Assembly: GCF_907165205.1 (NCBI RefSeq) | Contig: NC_058190.1 | Span: 33,507,345-33,571,344 of the forward strand | Length of the DNA: 64,000 nt | Origin: Coccinella septempunctata | Taxonomy: Eukaryota; Arthropoda; Insecta; Coleoptera; Coccinellidae | Reading direction: 5' to 3' | Part shown: positions 11,450-23,279 of the stretch, one piece after another | Layout of the letters: each line of letters opens with the position of its first letter | Position numbering within the stretch: position 1 is the first letter of the stretch | Made by a program: the position numbers and the translations under genes | The notes under the pieces: generated by a model | The model's input: the letters and a program-made list of their open reading frames with translations, nothing else | What the model was told of the DNA's origin: nothing | The model's database searches: none

Positions 11450-12877
11450 TGGGCAAAATTCGATGGGATTGACTGGCAGCTTTGTAACCGTAAGAGCTAG
11501 GGAAAAATGGATGGCGAGTTTCCGAACTCGATTTTCAAAAGATGGTTAATGGTCCAAACCGCATCCCTCTATCTTCTTTTGTTTTCAAGTTATAAGTGAA
11601 AACTCATTTTTCGGCGCTTTGTATTGGTTTCTCTATTTCGTAAAGTTTAAGTGATATTAGAAAACAAATATTACATTCTTCAGACACTATTTAATGCAGA
11701 ATGCAGTGGCGTAGTCAAACATTTATTTTTCCGACACTTTAGTGATATATTTGTAACTGCATTTTTTTAAAATATAAACCCTATGTTATTTTTACATATT
11801 CCACTCCCATATTTTTTTCCTATTCAGAATATATAGTATACGTTGTGTCTCTAATTGTTCTTTCAAAAAAAAAACCAAAAACTAGTTCGGTCAAGTTAGC
11901 AGGTCATTTTCATTGATGATATGATAAGGAACTTTATGCTCCTAAATTGGGTTAGGTTATTAAATGACAAAAACCTTGTAGATTTTGAAGAATAAACCTC
12001 ATTATTATTACTAATATGAGAGACTTCTAAAATCACTTTCATTCCGGATATTTAAAAGGATGAAAAATTTTCCAATATGGAATGCATCACTTTTAGGAAA
12101 TTTTCTAAACCTGGATTCAAATGAATATGTTCCGAAACCTTTTGAACTAGTAGATAATTCAAATGTACTAGTAGCACAGCTTTTTCAAACACCTCCACAA
12201 ATAAAGACGGCTGTAATAGTACTAGTATAGTTAAATATGAAGTAGTCATGGAAATTCTTGTAACTTCCTCAATTTCCGAGCATCTTCTCGAATATCCAGA
12301 AAGAAAGTCTTCAAAGTCTCTCATAACCTGACACAATATAGAAGCATAAAGTTCATTATCATATTATCAATGAAAATGACTGGCCTACTTGACCGAACTA
12401 GTTTTTGAGCTTTATTCATTGAAAGAACAATGGGGGACACGATGTATATTATATATTCCGAATCAAAAAAAATATGAGATTGGAATTTGTAAAAATATCA
12501 TCGGGGTTTATATTTAAAAAAAAATGGTACTACTTTATCACTTGAAGTGGCGGACTGAAAAAAATCTTCGACTACGCCACTGCATTCTACATGAAAAAGT
12601 TTCTGAAGAATGTAACATTTCGTTTTTATGAAAAACTGTCTGTAAAATATTTTTATTTCAACATCTTATAGCACAAACAGAAACGGAGATAATGACCAAT
12701 GTTGAAATCGCTTAAATTTCAATTTGGCCTGTAATCCAAAAACAAAAAAGAAAGAGAAATACAGTTGATGTTATCATCAGTTTCCCAAAAAAAGTAAACG
12801 AAAAGTGCCATTCATTTTCCTTTATTTTTTCGGGTTGAAAAATTGTAGTTCAGGTATCACCAATTTCGTCTACCCTA
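11450..12877. mobile_element. MITE family M, copy 1, split by a nested inverted-repeat element
   Basis: The left end (CAGGGTGGGCAAAATTCGAT at 11450) and right end (complement of ATCACCAATTTCGTCTACCC, to about 12877) are inverted relatives with TA outside. Inner arms share ATCTTCTTTTGTTTTCAAGT on the left and a diverged complement at 12730-12760 on the right. The same sequence recurs at 15940-16025 and, as an inverted pair, at 42577-43125. The element 11671-12615 sits in its middle. Confidence 0.6.
11671..12615. mobile_element. Long-TIR element (945 bp, arms about 290 bp) nested in family M
   Basis: Left arm 11671-11960 and right arm 12325-12615 are inverted complements at roughly 80-85%. They share TTACATTCTTCAGA at the outer ends, GCAGTGGCGTAGTC inside, and AACTAGTTCGGTCAAGT and TCATTTTCATTGAT near the loop. 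The loop holds two competing short frames, 12052-12336 minus (94 codons) and 12060-12230 plus (56 codons), neither recognised. The CAGTGGCG inner motif is reminiscent of hAT ends, but an 8-bp target duplication is not visible. Confidence 0.65.
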
Positions 12878-12879
12878 TA

Positions 12880-14977
12880 CAGTTATCTCTACAGGAGACC
12901 CGATTACTTTTTGAGCGTGTGAGCCGTTCTAGTCTTTGCAATATTTTACTTGCATAATATGTTGTTCGGCAAATCTTCATTTCAGAAATATTTCGAATAA
13001 TTTTATCCAAAAAAAGTATATTTTTTTGTTCGAACCCTGCATTTTCTGATATTTCTTTGGAAATACATACATTGAATATTTGTTACATCGCAGTGGGCTT
13101 TGTATTTTTTTTTATGTTGCTCTATAATAAAAAATAACATTGGCTGTCAAAATTTGCAGTACCTATGTATTCCTACTATTCCTAATTATTGCATTCACAA
13201 TTTTTACTGAAATTTAATGATACTTATTCTCTTTCAAAAACCGCCAGAATTATTGAAATCTGGAAAATGTCGATGTTACAATTTCAAACATTTATAAAGA
13301 CCCTATATGATAAAAGAAACGTCGGAATAATATCAAAATTAAATACAATTTCATGTAAATGAACCCGTCCCACGTCAAAGGTTCATTTCTTTGATATGAA
13401 GATGGAGGCAATAAAGAAGTTGGTTTTATCGCGTAAAATGAATTTAGCCTCCTTGTCACAAGTACTGAGAACTACCACTGAAAAATGAACGAAAATTATT
13501 AAATAATTGCTTGAAGGATATTTGAGACTGCATCAGTTAGCAAATTGTTATGAGTTTTTCAGACTTCTGAAGGGCTTGACAGTTCTAGTGAAGAAATAGA
13601 TGGTGTTGACTTGGGATTCCAAACACAATCGAATTTTTCATTAACATCTCTAATCCCATCTGCCTGACATCAAAAGTTTTTAAATGAGAATACATTAAAA
13701 GAAGATATCCCTTGGAAGGAGATCAGAAGACCAGTAGATGTTATACCCTTGATTCGACCTAGAGTATTTACAGGTTCTAATTGAAAAACCAAAAATGAAT
13801 CGAAATAAAGAAACAACCTAGTACTAACTCTAGTTGAGAAATTGACATGGCGCATAGTACAGTAATCTAAAAAAAGGAATCTATCCCTCTGTTCAACTTC
13901 CGAATCGAAGAAATCTATTGAGGAAATGTTGAGTTTTTCATCGAGGATAAACTTGCAAATTTACAATTTCTATATAGATTGTGATTGCATTGAAATTTTT
14001 TGTGAAAACAGTATTTCCTTTTTTATAACCTGAAAATGAAATTCGTTCGAAATAGTCTTCACCATGACGAGAAAAAAATTTCTATAAAGGGGCCCGAAAT
14101 GCCTGAGATTTTCAAAAAATTGGAAAACGGCTGGATTGATTCACATCAATATTGTGAAAATTACGTCCTGTAGCGTGCCCACAAAAGTTTTTCACGCGTT
14201 CTGAATCTAGGTCTTTCGAAAGAGTCAAATTCATGAATACTCTTAGTAGTTAAATGCAAAAAAACTTCGGAATGGGAGTTTCTTGATTTCTACCCTTCAG
14301 TATTAGAGTTTGGCAAACAGCTATACATTCATAATTGACAATCTTATGGGTGAGAAATTCTCAACAAAGAATCGAAACAATAATAAGTTACCTAAGAATT
14401 CTGTTCAAAATTTGTCCAAACTCTTCATTTCTGTTTTCTGTAGCTATCCAACTGTATAAAATGTATAACTTAAGGTCGCCACAGTTCTCACAAAAATGTT
14501 CATTTAATATTCTCCTGATGAAAAGAACTACAGCTTTTCCAGAATCCTGTTCGCGCCTTAGCAAACCCTCCAGAAAAGTTCATGAAATATCCTCCCTCGC
14601 TTCGGATTATTTATTTTAATTGAATCGGAATTAGGGTTCCGTATACGAATGAAATAGCGCTAAGGAGTAAGAAATGGCGAAAATTGGGAATCTCAACGGC
14701 AACACAATCCTGTTTTCGGGCGGTGACCGGGCTGTACTACATTAATGCGAATGTTCACCGGAAATTTAAAGCATTGGAGGAAACAAATTTTGTAAACATA
14801 TCATACTTACTTGTATTAAATCTCAAAGATTTGATTCATTGTTAAAATCTAGCTTAGGTATCATTCTCCATGGGTTAAAAATAGGAGTAAGTAACAATTA
14901 TATTCCTTCTAATAGTGTGGGCCACCACACTTGATGGAAATCCATACTACATCAGTTGAATAATACACTTATAATAT
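12880..14977. other. Gene-free stretch
   Basis: AT-rich, no recognised coding sequence. The 94-codon frame at 14335-14619 has no domain pattern I know and no splice context. A short region 14640-14760 is slightly GC-richer. Confidence 0.4.
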
Positions 14978-15645
14978 ACAGGATGAGTCTTGGACTGTAG
15001 ATACTAGATGTCAAAAGAAACACTTCTTTCCAAATCGGCTCGGTTTAAAAATTACATACTGTTGAAAAACCATAAAAAATGTTATTTGTAGTTCTCACAA
15101 ACGGTTTTATCGAATGGAATGAATTTCGGAATATTGTTTTTCACTTATTGGATGAATCTTTTTCGATCATAAGATATCACCCACAGTTTCCAGTTTTCTT
15201 ATCATGATCATTGCGTACCATAAAAATACCAAAAATTCAAAGAACTCAACTCTTGAAACTAAGTTGGACGCTATATCCAATGAATATTCGAATGTTTTGT
15301 GAAATAAAAGTATTCCTAATATTTTTTCGTATGATGAGCCGTTTTCGAGTTATTCGATATCAAAAATCAAAAACTATCTGCGTAATTTAAAAAATTGGGT
15401 TATTTGGCTGAATACAAGTCTGTTTAAAAGATCCACAGATGTGAAATGTCACAGATTTAGCTAGATATTCCGAAGGTAACTTTGTTTTTCAAGGAATGGC
15501 GGCACAGCTCATTATGAAAACTCAAAATGGTAGGTATATCTTTTTATCAGGGTCGAATCAGAAAAAATTGTATGGAAAAAAATGTTTCTTCTGACCTCAA
15601 GAATCTACTATTAAAATATTTGTACGAGACAAAGACTTATCCTGT
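14978..15645. repeat. MITE family R, copy 2 (reverse orientation, near full length)
   Basis: The copy starts ACAGGATGAGTCTTGGACT and ends with the inverted counterpart (AAAGACTTATCCTGT at 15631-15645), inside ATAT/ATAT flanks. The internal text matches 33620-34247 in reverse: AAACGGTTTTATCGAATGGA, GATATCACCCACAG, TCGAGTTATTCGATATC. Non-coding. Confidence 0.8.
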
Positions 15646-16169
15646 ATATGTGATGATACCAAAATTTCACTAAGAAACATCCCTAACCATCAACATATCG
15701 AATTTCTTCAATGTTCATAAATTCTCCAAAATTAATTATCCAGTCCACCAACTGAAAATGAAGATAAAAAACAGCAATTGACTCGACAAAGAAAGCAGAT
15801 CAAAATATCAAAATGATATCATTTTTACAAAGACAGACAAAAGCAATGCGGTAATAGCAATAGAAAAATCACAATATTTATGCAAGAAATAAAATAAAAT
15901 TATTTCCCGATATCCACTGAAACTTTACGAAATAGGGACACCAACTCAAAATGAGTTTCCACTTATAACTTGAAAACAAAAGAAAGAGCTGCTATACAAT
16001 CCTGTCGAATTTTGCTCACCTGTATAGAAGGATTAATTGTTCACGATGGGAGTGAAACCAATAGTTGCTAAGATTTGAAAATTACCCTTGAATTTTTCAA
16101 ATCTAAGCACCTATGGGTTGATCCTTATCAACAAAATACTATTCCTATTTTCCATGAGCCATCACATAT
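15646..16169. other. Gene-free stretch containing a family-M fragment (about 15930-16025)
   Basis: 15930-16025 resembles the reverse complement of 11450-11640 with an internal deletion: CTTATAACTTGAAAACAAAA, then GTCGAATTTTGCTCACCTGT at the terminus. The rest is unclassified AT-rich sequence. Confidence 0.55.
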
Positions 16170-16493
16170 TATACTCCATCCATCACATTTCAGCACTCGG
16201 TTTACCACGAAATAATTTTCTCAAGTTTTTGTTACTAGAACGGAGTAACGACATGAAATGTCGTTAATGTCATAACGCCGTTGCCACAACTAATATCAAT
16301 TAATATTACAAAAATGCCGAAAGTGATTGAAAAATGGAGAAGACAGGGTTTCAGGAAGTGCTATTTAGAATTCAGGTCAGCTCATTCAAATAGTAACCCT
16401 GCGATATTCTAAAATCCACAATATATCAGATAGTAGAAACATATTCAATGTAATTGAATTTATGTAATGTTTAATCTGAATCTGAACGACTTA

Positions 16494-17423
16494 GAGTCAT
16501 TCGGGGTAACTGAGCGCAGTGGGTAAGTGTGCGCAGTGCTTATATCTCGACTATGCAATGTATGAAAGAGGGGTTCATTTGGGTGAAGCAAGGGCGCAGA
16601 ATCGCCAAATTAGTTTTTCACAGTAGTGCGCCGTGCGACGTTTCTTTAACTTTTTATTTGCATTCAATCAAATTCACTAGTTTTCTTGTTAATTTTTAGC
16701 ATCTCTGCACATTCTGCCAGGTCCAAGTTCCGAGTCCCTCAGTGTTAAACAATATTTTATTCGATCATGGGCATATTAATCTAAATATATAATAAAAAAT
16801 TTTAGGTTCTCTTAGCTGCTCAACTCTATAAGAACGTCAATTCAAATTTTGGCTTACTGGGGAAAGTGTGCGCGGGTAAGTGTGCGCATAGATTCTTTAT
16901 ATGGGCATTAGTTCAGTGAGGAATAAATTATGACATTGTTGATTTTCTTGGTTAAGACTCGATCAATATTGTCCTATTTGTTCAGAAAAATATGAAGAGC
17001 CACCAACAGGGGAATGTATCAAGTGTTGTGTTCACCAAGAATTGTGGCACGAACAATAATGCACTGCTTGTAAAAAGGCGCTTCTGTATTGACAATAAAC
17101 AGCATTTCTGTAATATTGTAACATTTTGATGACATTATTTTGTAATTTGTTTTGATTGTGTGGTTCACAAAGCACTGCGTTCACTTACCCCGTGAGGGTG
17201 CGCACACTTACCCGCAATACGGGGCAAGTGTACGCACTCCGACTTTCTCTATTAAATTCTTTTTTGCGGAAAGAAAACGTTTTTGTTGGTTTGCTTTTTG
17301 ATGTTTTCTTATAGGTTAGAAAATTCTCTATCTTATGAATATGTTTTAATTTTCCTAGCTTCAACATTTGAAACAGGGTATGGCTTGAAAGGCAAAAGTG
17401 CGCACAGTTGCCCCGAATGACTC
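16494..17423 (+). mobile_element. Pogo-like element 3 (930 bp) nested in element T
   Basis: TA at 16492-16493 and 17424-17425 bracket ends GAGTCATTCGGGGTAACTG and the complement of CAGTTGCCCCGAATGACTC. The word GGTAAGTGTGCGC and relatives occur at about 16523, 16859, 16873, 17187, 17207, 17224 and 17397, forming subterminal arrays. It interrupts element T cleanly: the surrounding sequence continues on both sides as in copy B. A PHD-like relic of its protein lies at 16970-17093. Confidence 0.85.
16970..17093 (+). pseudogene. PHD-like zinc-finger relic from the C-terminus of a pogo-type transposase
   Basis: The frame reads CPICSEKYEEPPTGECIKCC, then LWHEQ, a TAA, and CTACKK. The spacing C-x2-C, x12, C-x2(3)-C and a W-H-E-x-C follows the zinc finger that ends many insect pogo-type transposases (P-P-T-E-x-W-I-x-C-...-W-H-E-x-C). 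A TAA at 17057-17059 sits between His and the next Cys. No DDE core remains, so the element is an internally deleted derivative of an autonomous copy. Confidence 0.6.
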
Positions 17424-18352
17424 TATATTTCAGCTGTATGTTTCCACCATCAAAAAAATTGTGAATGGAGAGGATGACAAAGAATTTTTTTTTATTGGGA
17501 GTCCCAAAAAAGTGGCAGCATTTGAGAATTTTATTTTAGGGTGAACGAAAGCGAAAAATGACTACATGATTTTCGATGAATTAATTTTTCTATTTTGCAA
17601 TTGAAGTGTCCTATACTTTGTAAATGTCTTAGGGAATCGATAAATATATAATTATTATTATTATATCAAAGTATTGTCGTATTGTCATAAATACGAGCCA
17701 GTTGTTCTGTTAATTGTCAATTCATGTTATATTTTTGTTGTGCTTCAATAGACCGCAATAGTCGCAGTGGTCGCAGTGGCCGGTTTGGTTTAACCGTCAA
17801 ACACACCCAGCAAACAGTAATCAGTACTATTTTTATTTAAAGGTGAAGTTTCCCTTGTTTTGAAACTGCCTTCTATTCTTTTGACTTCCATTGATGCAAG
17901 TTGATTTTTGTTGAAGAATTTAACATTCTTCATAATTCTTTTGAGAGATACCCTTTCCCTACGACTGCATTAGATGAATTTCATTTTTGGGGTTTTTTAA
18001 TCTACAACTGATGTAAAGTCTCAACCTTTAGTCAAATAAGATAACCAACATTAACTGCGCTCAAGCTACTAGATATTATGTGTCGATAATTAAAGTTTCT
18101 TTCATAACAAAAATAAATACCTATATTAAAAACTGATCTCTTGTATTTTCCATGCCAATATGTAGATTAGGTATGCCTGCAATCAGTTTGTATAGACTTC
18201 AATTATTTTCGTCACATATATTTTCGACTTCATATTTTCCGAAGTGATTACTGAGTCTTTCACGTAGATCGGACAACATAGCGTTGATTTAAAACCCAAA
18301 AATGTTTTGACAAGCGCCATAACCCTACATATCGTAAAATACAAAATAGAAT

Positions 18353-18553
18353 GTGTCAAATTTCCATGGCCAACCGAATGCTAAAATAAGAGTGAATGGA
18401 GTATATAAACTTGCACCAGGTTTGTCTCTGGGTAGCTCCTATCAAACTCTGGAACTTCATCGAAATGTCAGTTTAACGTTTAACCGTAAAATTCAGAATG
18501 CAGAGTCTGCAATAATGAATCCGGCCATTTCGTTGAGGAATTTCAAGTAATTA
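18353..18553 (+). repeat. 65-codon ORF and 148-bp flank shared by copies A and B of element T
   Basis: The ORF starts inside the right TIR of element T and runs through its edge (18405) into flanking DNA that is also present after copy B (24572-24719), then both copies diverge directly after the stop. Over the about 145 flanking bases I count five substitutions and no indel, while the element body has many indels. Encoded residues: ...VYKLAPGLSLGSSYQTLEL..., no known domain. Either the flank belongs to a longer version of the element or a small segment was copied together with it. Copies C and D lack it. Protein-coding status is doubtful. Confidence 0.45.
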
Positions 18554-19794
18554 ACTTTTACGAAACATTAAAAAATAAAGTTTTCAACTCCATCTCCATA
18601 ACATGACAACGAATATCGGGAAGGTCTGAAACTTCGGAACTCCCAATGAGCTGAAGCTCGATATCGCCCAGTCACATGATGAAAATTAATGTATCCTGCG
18701 GAACTGGGTCACTGTAATTTGGCGACGTGAAAAAAAAGATGATTTGTGAAAGTACGTACCCATGTTATTATTTTTTGTGCTGTACCATAATAAACCTTCC
18801 GGTTATTGAGAGCATTCCCAATTGCGGGGGTTCCAATTCGGGTGAACGAATTCCCTCTGCACCCCTAACAGAAATTCAATTCCGTATCGAAAAGTTTCGC
18901 TTTTTTCCAATGCTCATTTCATGAAGTTTAAAGTACCCGGTGACATTATATTACCTTTCCGAATTCCAACAAGTTCCTGGCCCTAAAGCGGAGAAAAAAT
19001 ATGTGATATGTTACTTTGGGATTTTCCTTAATGGGTGTGTATTCCCTAAGGATGTTGCGGAAAAGCTTTTTAACTAAAAGTTCCAGAGACAAACATGTAC
19101 TTTGCGATGAAGTGACAGAATCTATTGTAGAACTGGGCCAGTTCTTCACGGAGGAGTGGATGCGGCTTTTGTGGCAAAAAAAGTTTACAGATTCGGTTTA
19201 TCCAACAATAATTTGTCACTGATTCGTTTTCTGAAGTGTTCTTATTGGGCTCTTTTGAATTTCTGCGACTTCAAGATGTTGATGAATAATGGATATTTAT
19301 CAAGGGAAAACTTTCTGGAAAGCATCAATGCCAGGCTTTGTTTTTCGAAGTCCTTTTCTAAGTGGGGATTCAGATGATTTGGAATTTTGGGAAGTATTAT
19401 TCTGATTCGAGATCTGGAGACAGAAAATCGAATCGGCTTTCACATAAATTATAGGAAAAAACTTAACCAAACAGCCTATTTTCAATTACATAGTTTCTTC
19501 ATAAGTTTTGATTTTGATTCATTGTTCAAGATTTCACTCTCAAAATACCCTGATTACTTTAATACGTTTTCCACATATCATCTGAGATGGGAACCGTAAT
19601 ATATTAACTTAGATTATTTGGATTCAGAGTAGTTTTCAATGACCGAGGGATACTCTTGATATATCATCCAGAAATCAACTGTTTTGGAGTATCTAATTTT
19701 AACTGAAAGATAGATATGTTCGTCTTTCGAGAGTATAACTCACAGTAAGGCGTGTAATTGAGGGTGTTACAAGCCTCAGAAGGACCTATTGAAT
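18554..19794. other. Gene-free stretch with several short overlapping frames
   Basis: Frames of 60-73 codons at 18727-18924, 18946-19149 (minus), 19016-19222, 19156-19377 and 19387-19599 overlap on both strands. None has a recognised motif or splice setting, so I treat them as chance. Confidence 0.4.
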
Positions 19795-20275
19795 TAAAAA
19801 TCATGCGGACTTTTCAAGATCACTGTGGTCCTTTGAAAATGCAAAAAAAATCGTTACTTGTAAATACTCGAGATTGTCAGATGGTTAATCTCGGTGTTGC
19901 AGACGTGTTGACCCATTAATCTGACATTAATCATGACAGGTTTTCTTGATTTGATATTTTCAACATGATAACAAGGAATTTTTTTTAAATATCTCCCTTC
20001 CTGTACCTCTTATCGTTTCTGTATTCATTATGAAAGTTGTAGATAATAAAATTCTATACAACTTCTGTATGAAGTAATTATGCATACACTTAACCGTTTT
20101 CGAGTTGGAGTGCGATAAAGGCGAGGAGCTTAGCCACACATGCGAAAGGCCAAGGGCAATGTTGAAACCCAGTCTGATGTACATTCATCAGCAAATATCT
20201 CAAAAACGTTCAAACGTAGAAAAAATTGCTTCGAATCAAATTTGTTGAAAATGTTATGCTCTACAAGCTAACCTA
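19795..20275. repeat. Dispersed repeat N, copy 1
   Basis: Shares long collinear runs with 56255-56705: GGTCCTTTGAAAATGCAA, ATCTCCCTTCCTGTAC, TCTGTATTCATTATGAA, CATGCGAAAGGCCAAGG, CCCAGTCT, ATATCTCAAAAACGTTCA. Non-coding, without clear terminal repeats. Class unknown. Confidence 0.8.
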
Positions 20276-21280
20276 ACTTAAGCTAACTAATTGTAGCTGT
20301 ATTTTTTTAAGGTTGACAACATTCATTTTCCGACTAGCTCAATGTTATGAATTATAATTTTTCGAAATATTTGTATTCTTTTTTATCTTATTCTCCTTGA
20401 CTTTCACTTCCGATCAATAAATAAGAACTGAGCAGAGAGTTAGCAAATATTTCAGTTCTAAAAAAAATAAGAGCTCGTTAATATTCGTGAAACACGGCAG
20501 ACGAATGTTCCTAAGGTAAATGAACCTCTTGCAATGCCTCGTTAAGAGCTGAACCATCTTCCACGGCGGCTAGAGGCGGCGGTGAGATATGTTAATTGCA
20601 CACCCCCATATTTCGTTGCATTAACGAGATAAGTCAGCGTTTAGCGTGAGTGCCTAGACAAAGGAGAATTTCTCCAGAGAAACAGAGGTTCATACCTACC
20701 GGAAGTACGAGGTCTAGCTAGTTCATTTTTGAAGATACAAATCTTTAATAAGGTAGAAAAGTTTATGATGAGTTTTTCTCATTGCTGTGTTTGCTGTGTT
20801 TTTTCCTTCTGATAATTTTGTTTCGTAACTGTCCCAAAATGTACACATTCTGAAAATTAAAAAATAATGAAATTCAAAGTGCAAGTCCCCATACAATAAA
20901 ATAAAATTCATAATTATATAGGCCAAAAACATATCACCTTGCTTTATGATTCGGGGAAAAAATATTCTGGGGAAAAAATTGCTTTATTTAGTGATCGTTT
21001 TGACATCATTGATCTGAGTGGCACTTAGTCTGAGAGGAGACAGCCCTACCGTTTAATAACTCTTGCAGAATTCCGTCCAAATCTGAGCAATTCCTCCTTT
21101 TCGGGAATTCTTTGAGGGGCCTTTCTTCGTTTGCGAAGTTTTTCATTGAAGTTTCCCGAAATTTCTGTTTTCAAAACCGTGAAAATTATTGAAATTATTA
21201 TTATATGTCAGTCTGGTTTTCAGCCATGAATATGATCTAAGTAAAAACAACTTACCACGAATTTGGACTACGTGTATTTA
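20276..21280. other. Gene-free stretch
   Basis: AT-rich, with a more GC-rich block at 20490-20670 (GGCGGCTAGAGGCGGCGGTG) that stands out from its surroundings and could be conserved non-coding DNA. No gene seen. Confidence 0.35.
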
Positions 21281-21440
21281 GCTCTCAAAATTTAATCAAA
21301 GTACCTACGTTTCGGTGTAATATTTCTCCTTCTTCAGTGCTCAAGATTCTCATTGAGTATGAACATGTCATATTTATTCGATTTTAAGAAATCAGGACTG
21401 ACAGGATACCAACAACACTGTATTTGACAATTCTGAGAGC
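21281..21440 (-). repeat. Penelope-like tail with a CTGAAGA...GAAAC block
   Basis: On the minus strand 21337-21309 reads CTGAAGA, a GG/CC-closed loop, then GAAACGTAGG. A TAGCTCTCAAAATTT at 21279-21293 is mirrored by TTCTGAGAGCTA at 21433-21444. The CTGAAGA-stem-GAAACGT pattern recurs at 35367-35400, downstream of a Penelope relic, so I read this as a similar tail. It is also hammerhead-like. Confidence 0.45.
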
Positions 21441-21484
21441 TAAATACATATTAGGTAGTCCAAATTGTTGATGAGTTATTATAA

Positions 21485-21503
21485 GATATTATTATTATGA
21501 TTA
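21485..21503. repeat. Target duplication (TAA microsatellite type), left of the R4/Dong relic
   Basis: GATATTATTATTATGATTA occurs here and exactly again at 22325-22343, on both sides of the endonuclease relic. It may be a 19-bp target duplication or a split microsatellite. Confidence 0.75.
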
Positions 21504-22324
21504 GATATGACTTTAGCCTTGCGGCTTTCACACTCCTCTTCAGAGGAAAATTCACTTATCCCAGATATCAAAAGGATTAAGCTCTGTTGGAGGTTTTCGG
21601 GCTCGTGGTGGTGGTCGGGTCCAGGTCGCTCCTCGGCTCCTCGGAATCCAACCGGCGGTTGGATTCCTGCTCCACCCGCACTCCCTGTCGGAGCAGACGG
21701 TGTTCCTCTGCATTCCCCATGTACTTCCGTACAGTTCTCGCCGTTCTGAGCAGTACCGCCTTCTGCATGACTCTATAGATATTTTCGTCCAACTGAAGTA
21801 TCCTCAACTTCTCTAGTAGTTTCTTCGGTATCAGGCCTGTAGATGAAATGACAATAGGGATGGTCTTGATATCTTTCAGCTTCCACTGTTTTCTGGTTTG
21901 TTCCTCGATATCTCTGTATTTTGAAATTTTTTCAGTGTGCCTATCTAGAAGATTGTTATTATTTGGAATTGCCACGTCGATGAATAGTGCTGTGTCCTCA
22001 TCCTTATTGAGCAATATGAGGTCTGGTCTATTGTGGGTTATTTTCCGGTCTGTGAGAATCGTGCGATCCCAGTAGAGCTTGTGATGATCATTTTCCAACA
22101 CAGCATCCGGATGGTACTTGTAATAAGGAACCTTTTTCGGAATTAGAAGTTGGTGTTTTAGTGCCAATTCTTGGTGAAGAATGAAGAATCTTGGCAACAT
22201 CATCATGTCTATTTTTGTACTCCGTGCCCGCGAACTTCTGACATCCCCCGGTGATGTGCTGGATGGTTTCATGTGTCGCACAGCCATAAAGACAGCTATC
22301 GTCCGCCACTGAGGCATCCTTGGC
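21504..22324 (-). pseudogene. 3' half of an R4/Dong-like (R2-group) retrotransposon: CCHC knuckle and restriction-like endonuclease
   Basis: Reading the minus strand, the relic begins near 22318 with a zinc knuckle (CLYGCATHETIQHITGGC, C-x3-C-x7-H-x4-C), shifts frame near 22180, and continues to a stop at 21577. The second part carries the restriction-like endonuclease signature of the R2/R4/CRE group: YWDRTILTDRKITHNRPDLI, then ALFIDVAIPNNNN (PD...D-x-A), KYRDIEEQTRKQWKL, and PIVISSTGLIPKKL. The reverse transcriptase is gone. This enzyme nicks the target site for reverse transcription; Dong-like elements are known to favour TAA repeats, and here the flanks are an ATT/TAA-type microsatellite. 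A GC-rich stretch encodes the C-terminal end. Overlapping plus-strand frames are shadows. Confidence 0.85.
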
Positions 22325-22343
22325 GATATTATTATTATGATTA
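22325..22343. repeat. Target duplication, right of the R4/Dong relic
   Basis: Exact copy of 21485-21503. Confidence 0.75.
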
Positions 22344-22654
22344 TATAAATATAGTCGTTTTTTTTCCTATACATTAAACTACAAAATGGGTCATGTGTCG
22401 AGACCATCGAAGGATTTCGAATTAAGGTCAAAATATTTATCGCAAAGATCTGTTGGAAATCATGAGAATCCCGACATTAAAAACGGTCAAAGTAGAATGA
22501 TGAATAAGTAGAAAGGAAACCAATGAATTGAGCTTCCGATCGGTAGAAAAGGCCATTTTTCTAACGTTACATCTCGATCTGCAATGAAGACGAGTCTAGA
22601 ATGAAGGAAAGTTGAAAATGAAAGAAAGAGAGAATCACACCCAATTCAAATTTT

Positions 22655-22980
22655 AACGACATTCTTCTTTCGCTATAGACCTCCTATTGATATGTGGTTC
22701 TCAAAGATATTTCATGATAAATGAGGTTCGTTAGGCAAAGCCAATCATATTGCAGTGGGAAACGAAAAAAAAATTATTCTTAACATTTCTCAGGAAGAAG
22801 CCTAATTTTGCGCCGATAACTTATCCATTTTAAGCATTTTCCAACAAGAATCCAATAAAAATGAGCGGTAAAACCAGCCGACCAAAACTTCTAAATTGAA
22901 ATTCTTCAATTTCTTTTTGTGTATTGTGTGTGATTGTTCTTTCAGTGAAACTAAACGTTAACAGAACGTGCAAATTTAAT
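22655..22980. repeat. Dispersed repeat Q, copy 1
   Basis: Collinear with 36585-36905: CCTATTGATATGTGGTT, a GAAACGA/GAAAACGAAAAA stretch, AATAAAAATGA-C-G, ACCAGC, AAATTGAAATTCT, TTTTTGTGTATTGTGT and TCAGTGAAA. No coding content or terminal repeats seen. Confidence 0.75.
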
Positions 22981-23279
22981 TATTTTTCGTCTTGGTAACG
23001 TGAAGAGGAATTTGGAAAAGGATTCTATCTTAATATTCATTGTGAGGAATTTTCGCCGGTACAAAGTATAGTTTTACTTTAAGCATAATATGTCACAAGT
23101 TGCCGAATGTTTTTGCCGCCATAAGTTTTCCTTTCCTACTTTCGCTGAAGGAGATTATTTCTTTTCTATCATCATGATGATCTACGTCGGTCAGGAAATA
23201 ACACAATGTAGATTATTGTTATATCAACAACTCGATAACACTCGCGATGTAATGGAAAGGAATGAGATTGAAGTATATA

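Larger units (their letters stand above)
16170..18405 (+). mobile_element. Element T, copy A (41-bp TIR family), interrupted by a pogo-like insertion
   Basis: Four copies of this non-coding element lie in the window (A here; B 23280-24571; C 52213-52913; D 53789-55012, minus). Intact copies start TATACTCCATTCAC and end with the complement GTGAATGGAGTATA; the TIR runs about 41 bp to GGTTGGCCATG. A is about 1.3 kb once the 930-bp insert (16494-17423) is removed. Shared internal words include CGAAAGTGATTGAAAAA, GATGCAAG-TGATTTTTGTTG and GAATTTAACATTCTT. A TA/TATA flank suggests a Tc1/mariner-type mover; no transposase is present. Confidence 0.8.

Noticed and set aside
12052..12336. 94-codon minus frame in the nested element, considered as a transposase exon
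   Set aside because: No motif recognised and a competing plus frame exists; left as unknown.
14335..14619. 94-codon plus frame
   Set aside because: Low-complexity residue mix, no motif, no splice sites, no second copy in the window.
21507..22075. Three plus-strand frames over the R4/Dong relic
   Set aside because: Antisense to the endonuclease signature, which is the real coding sense.
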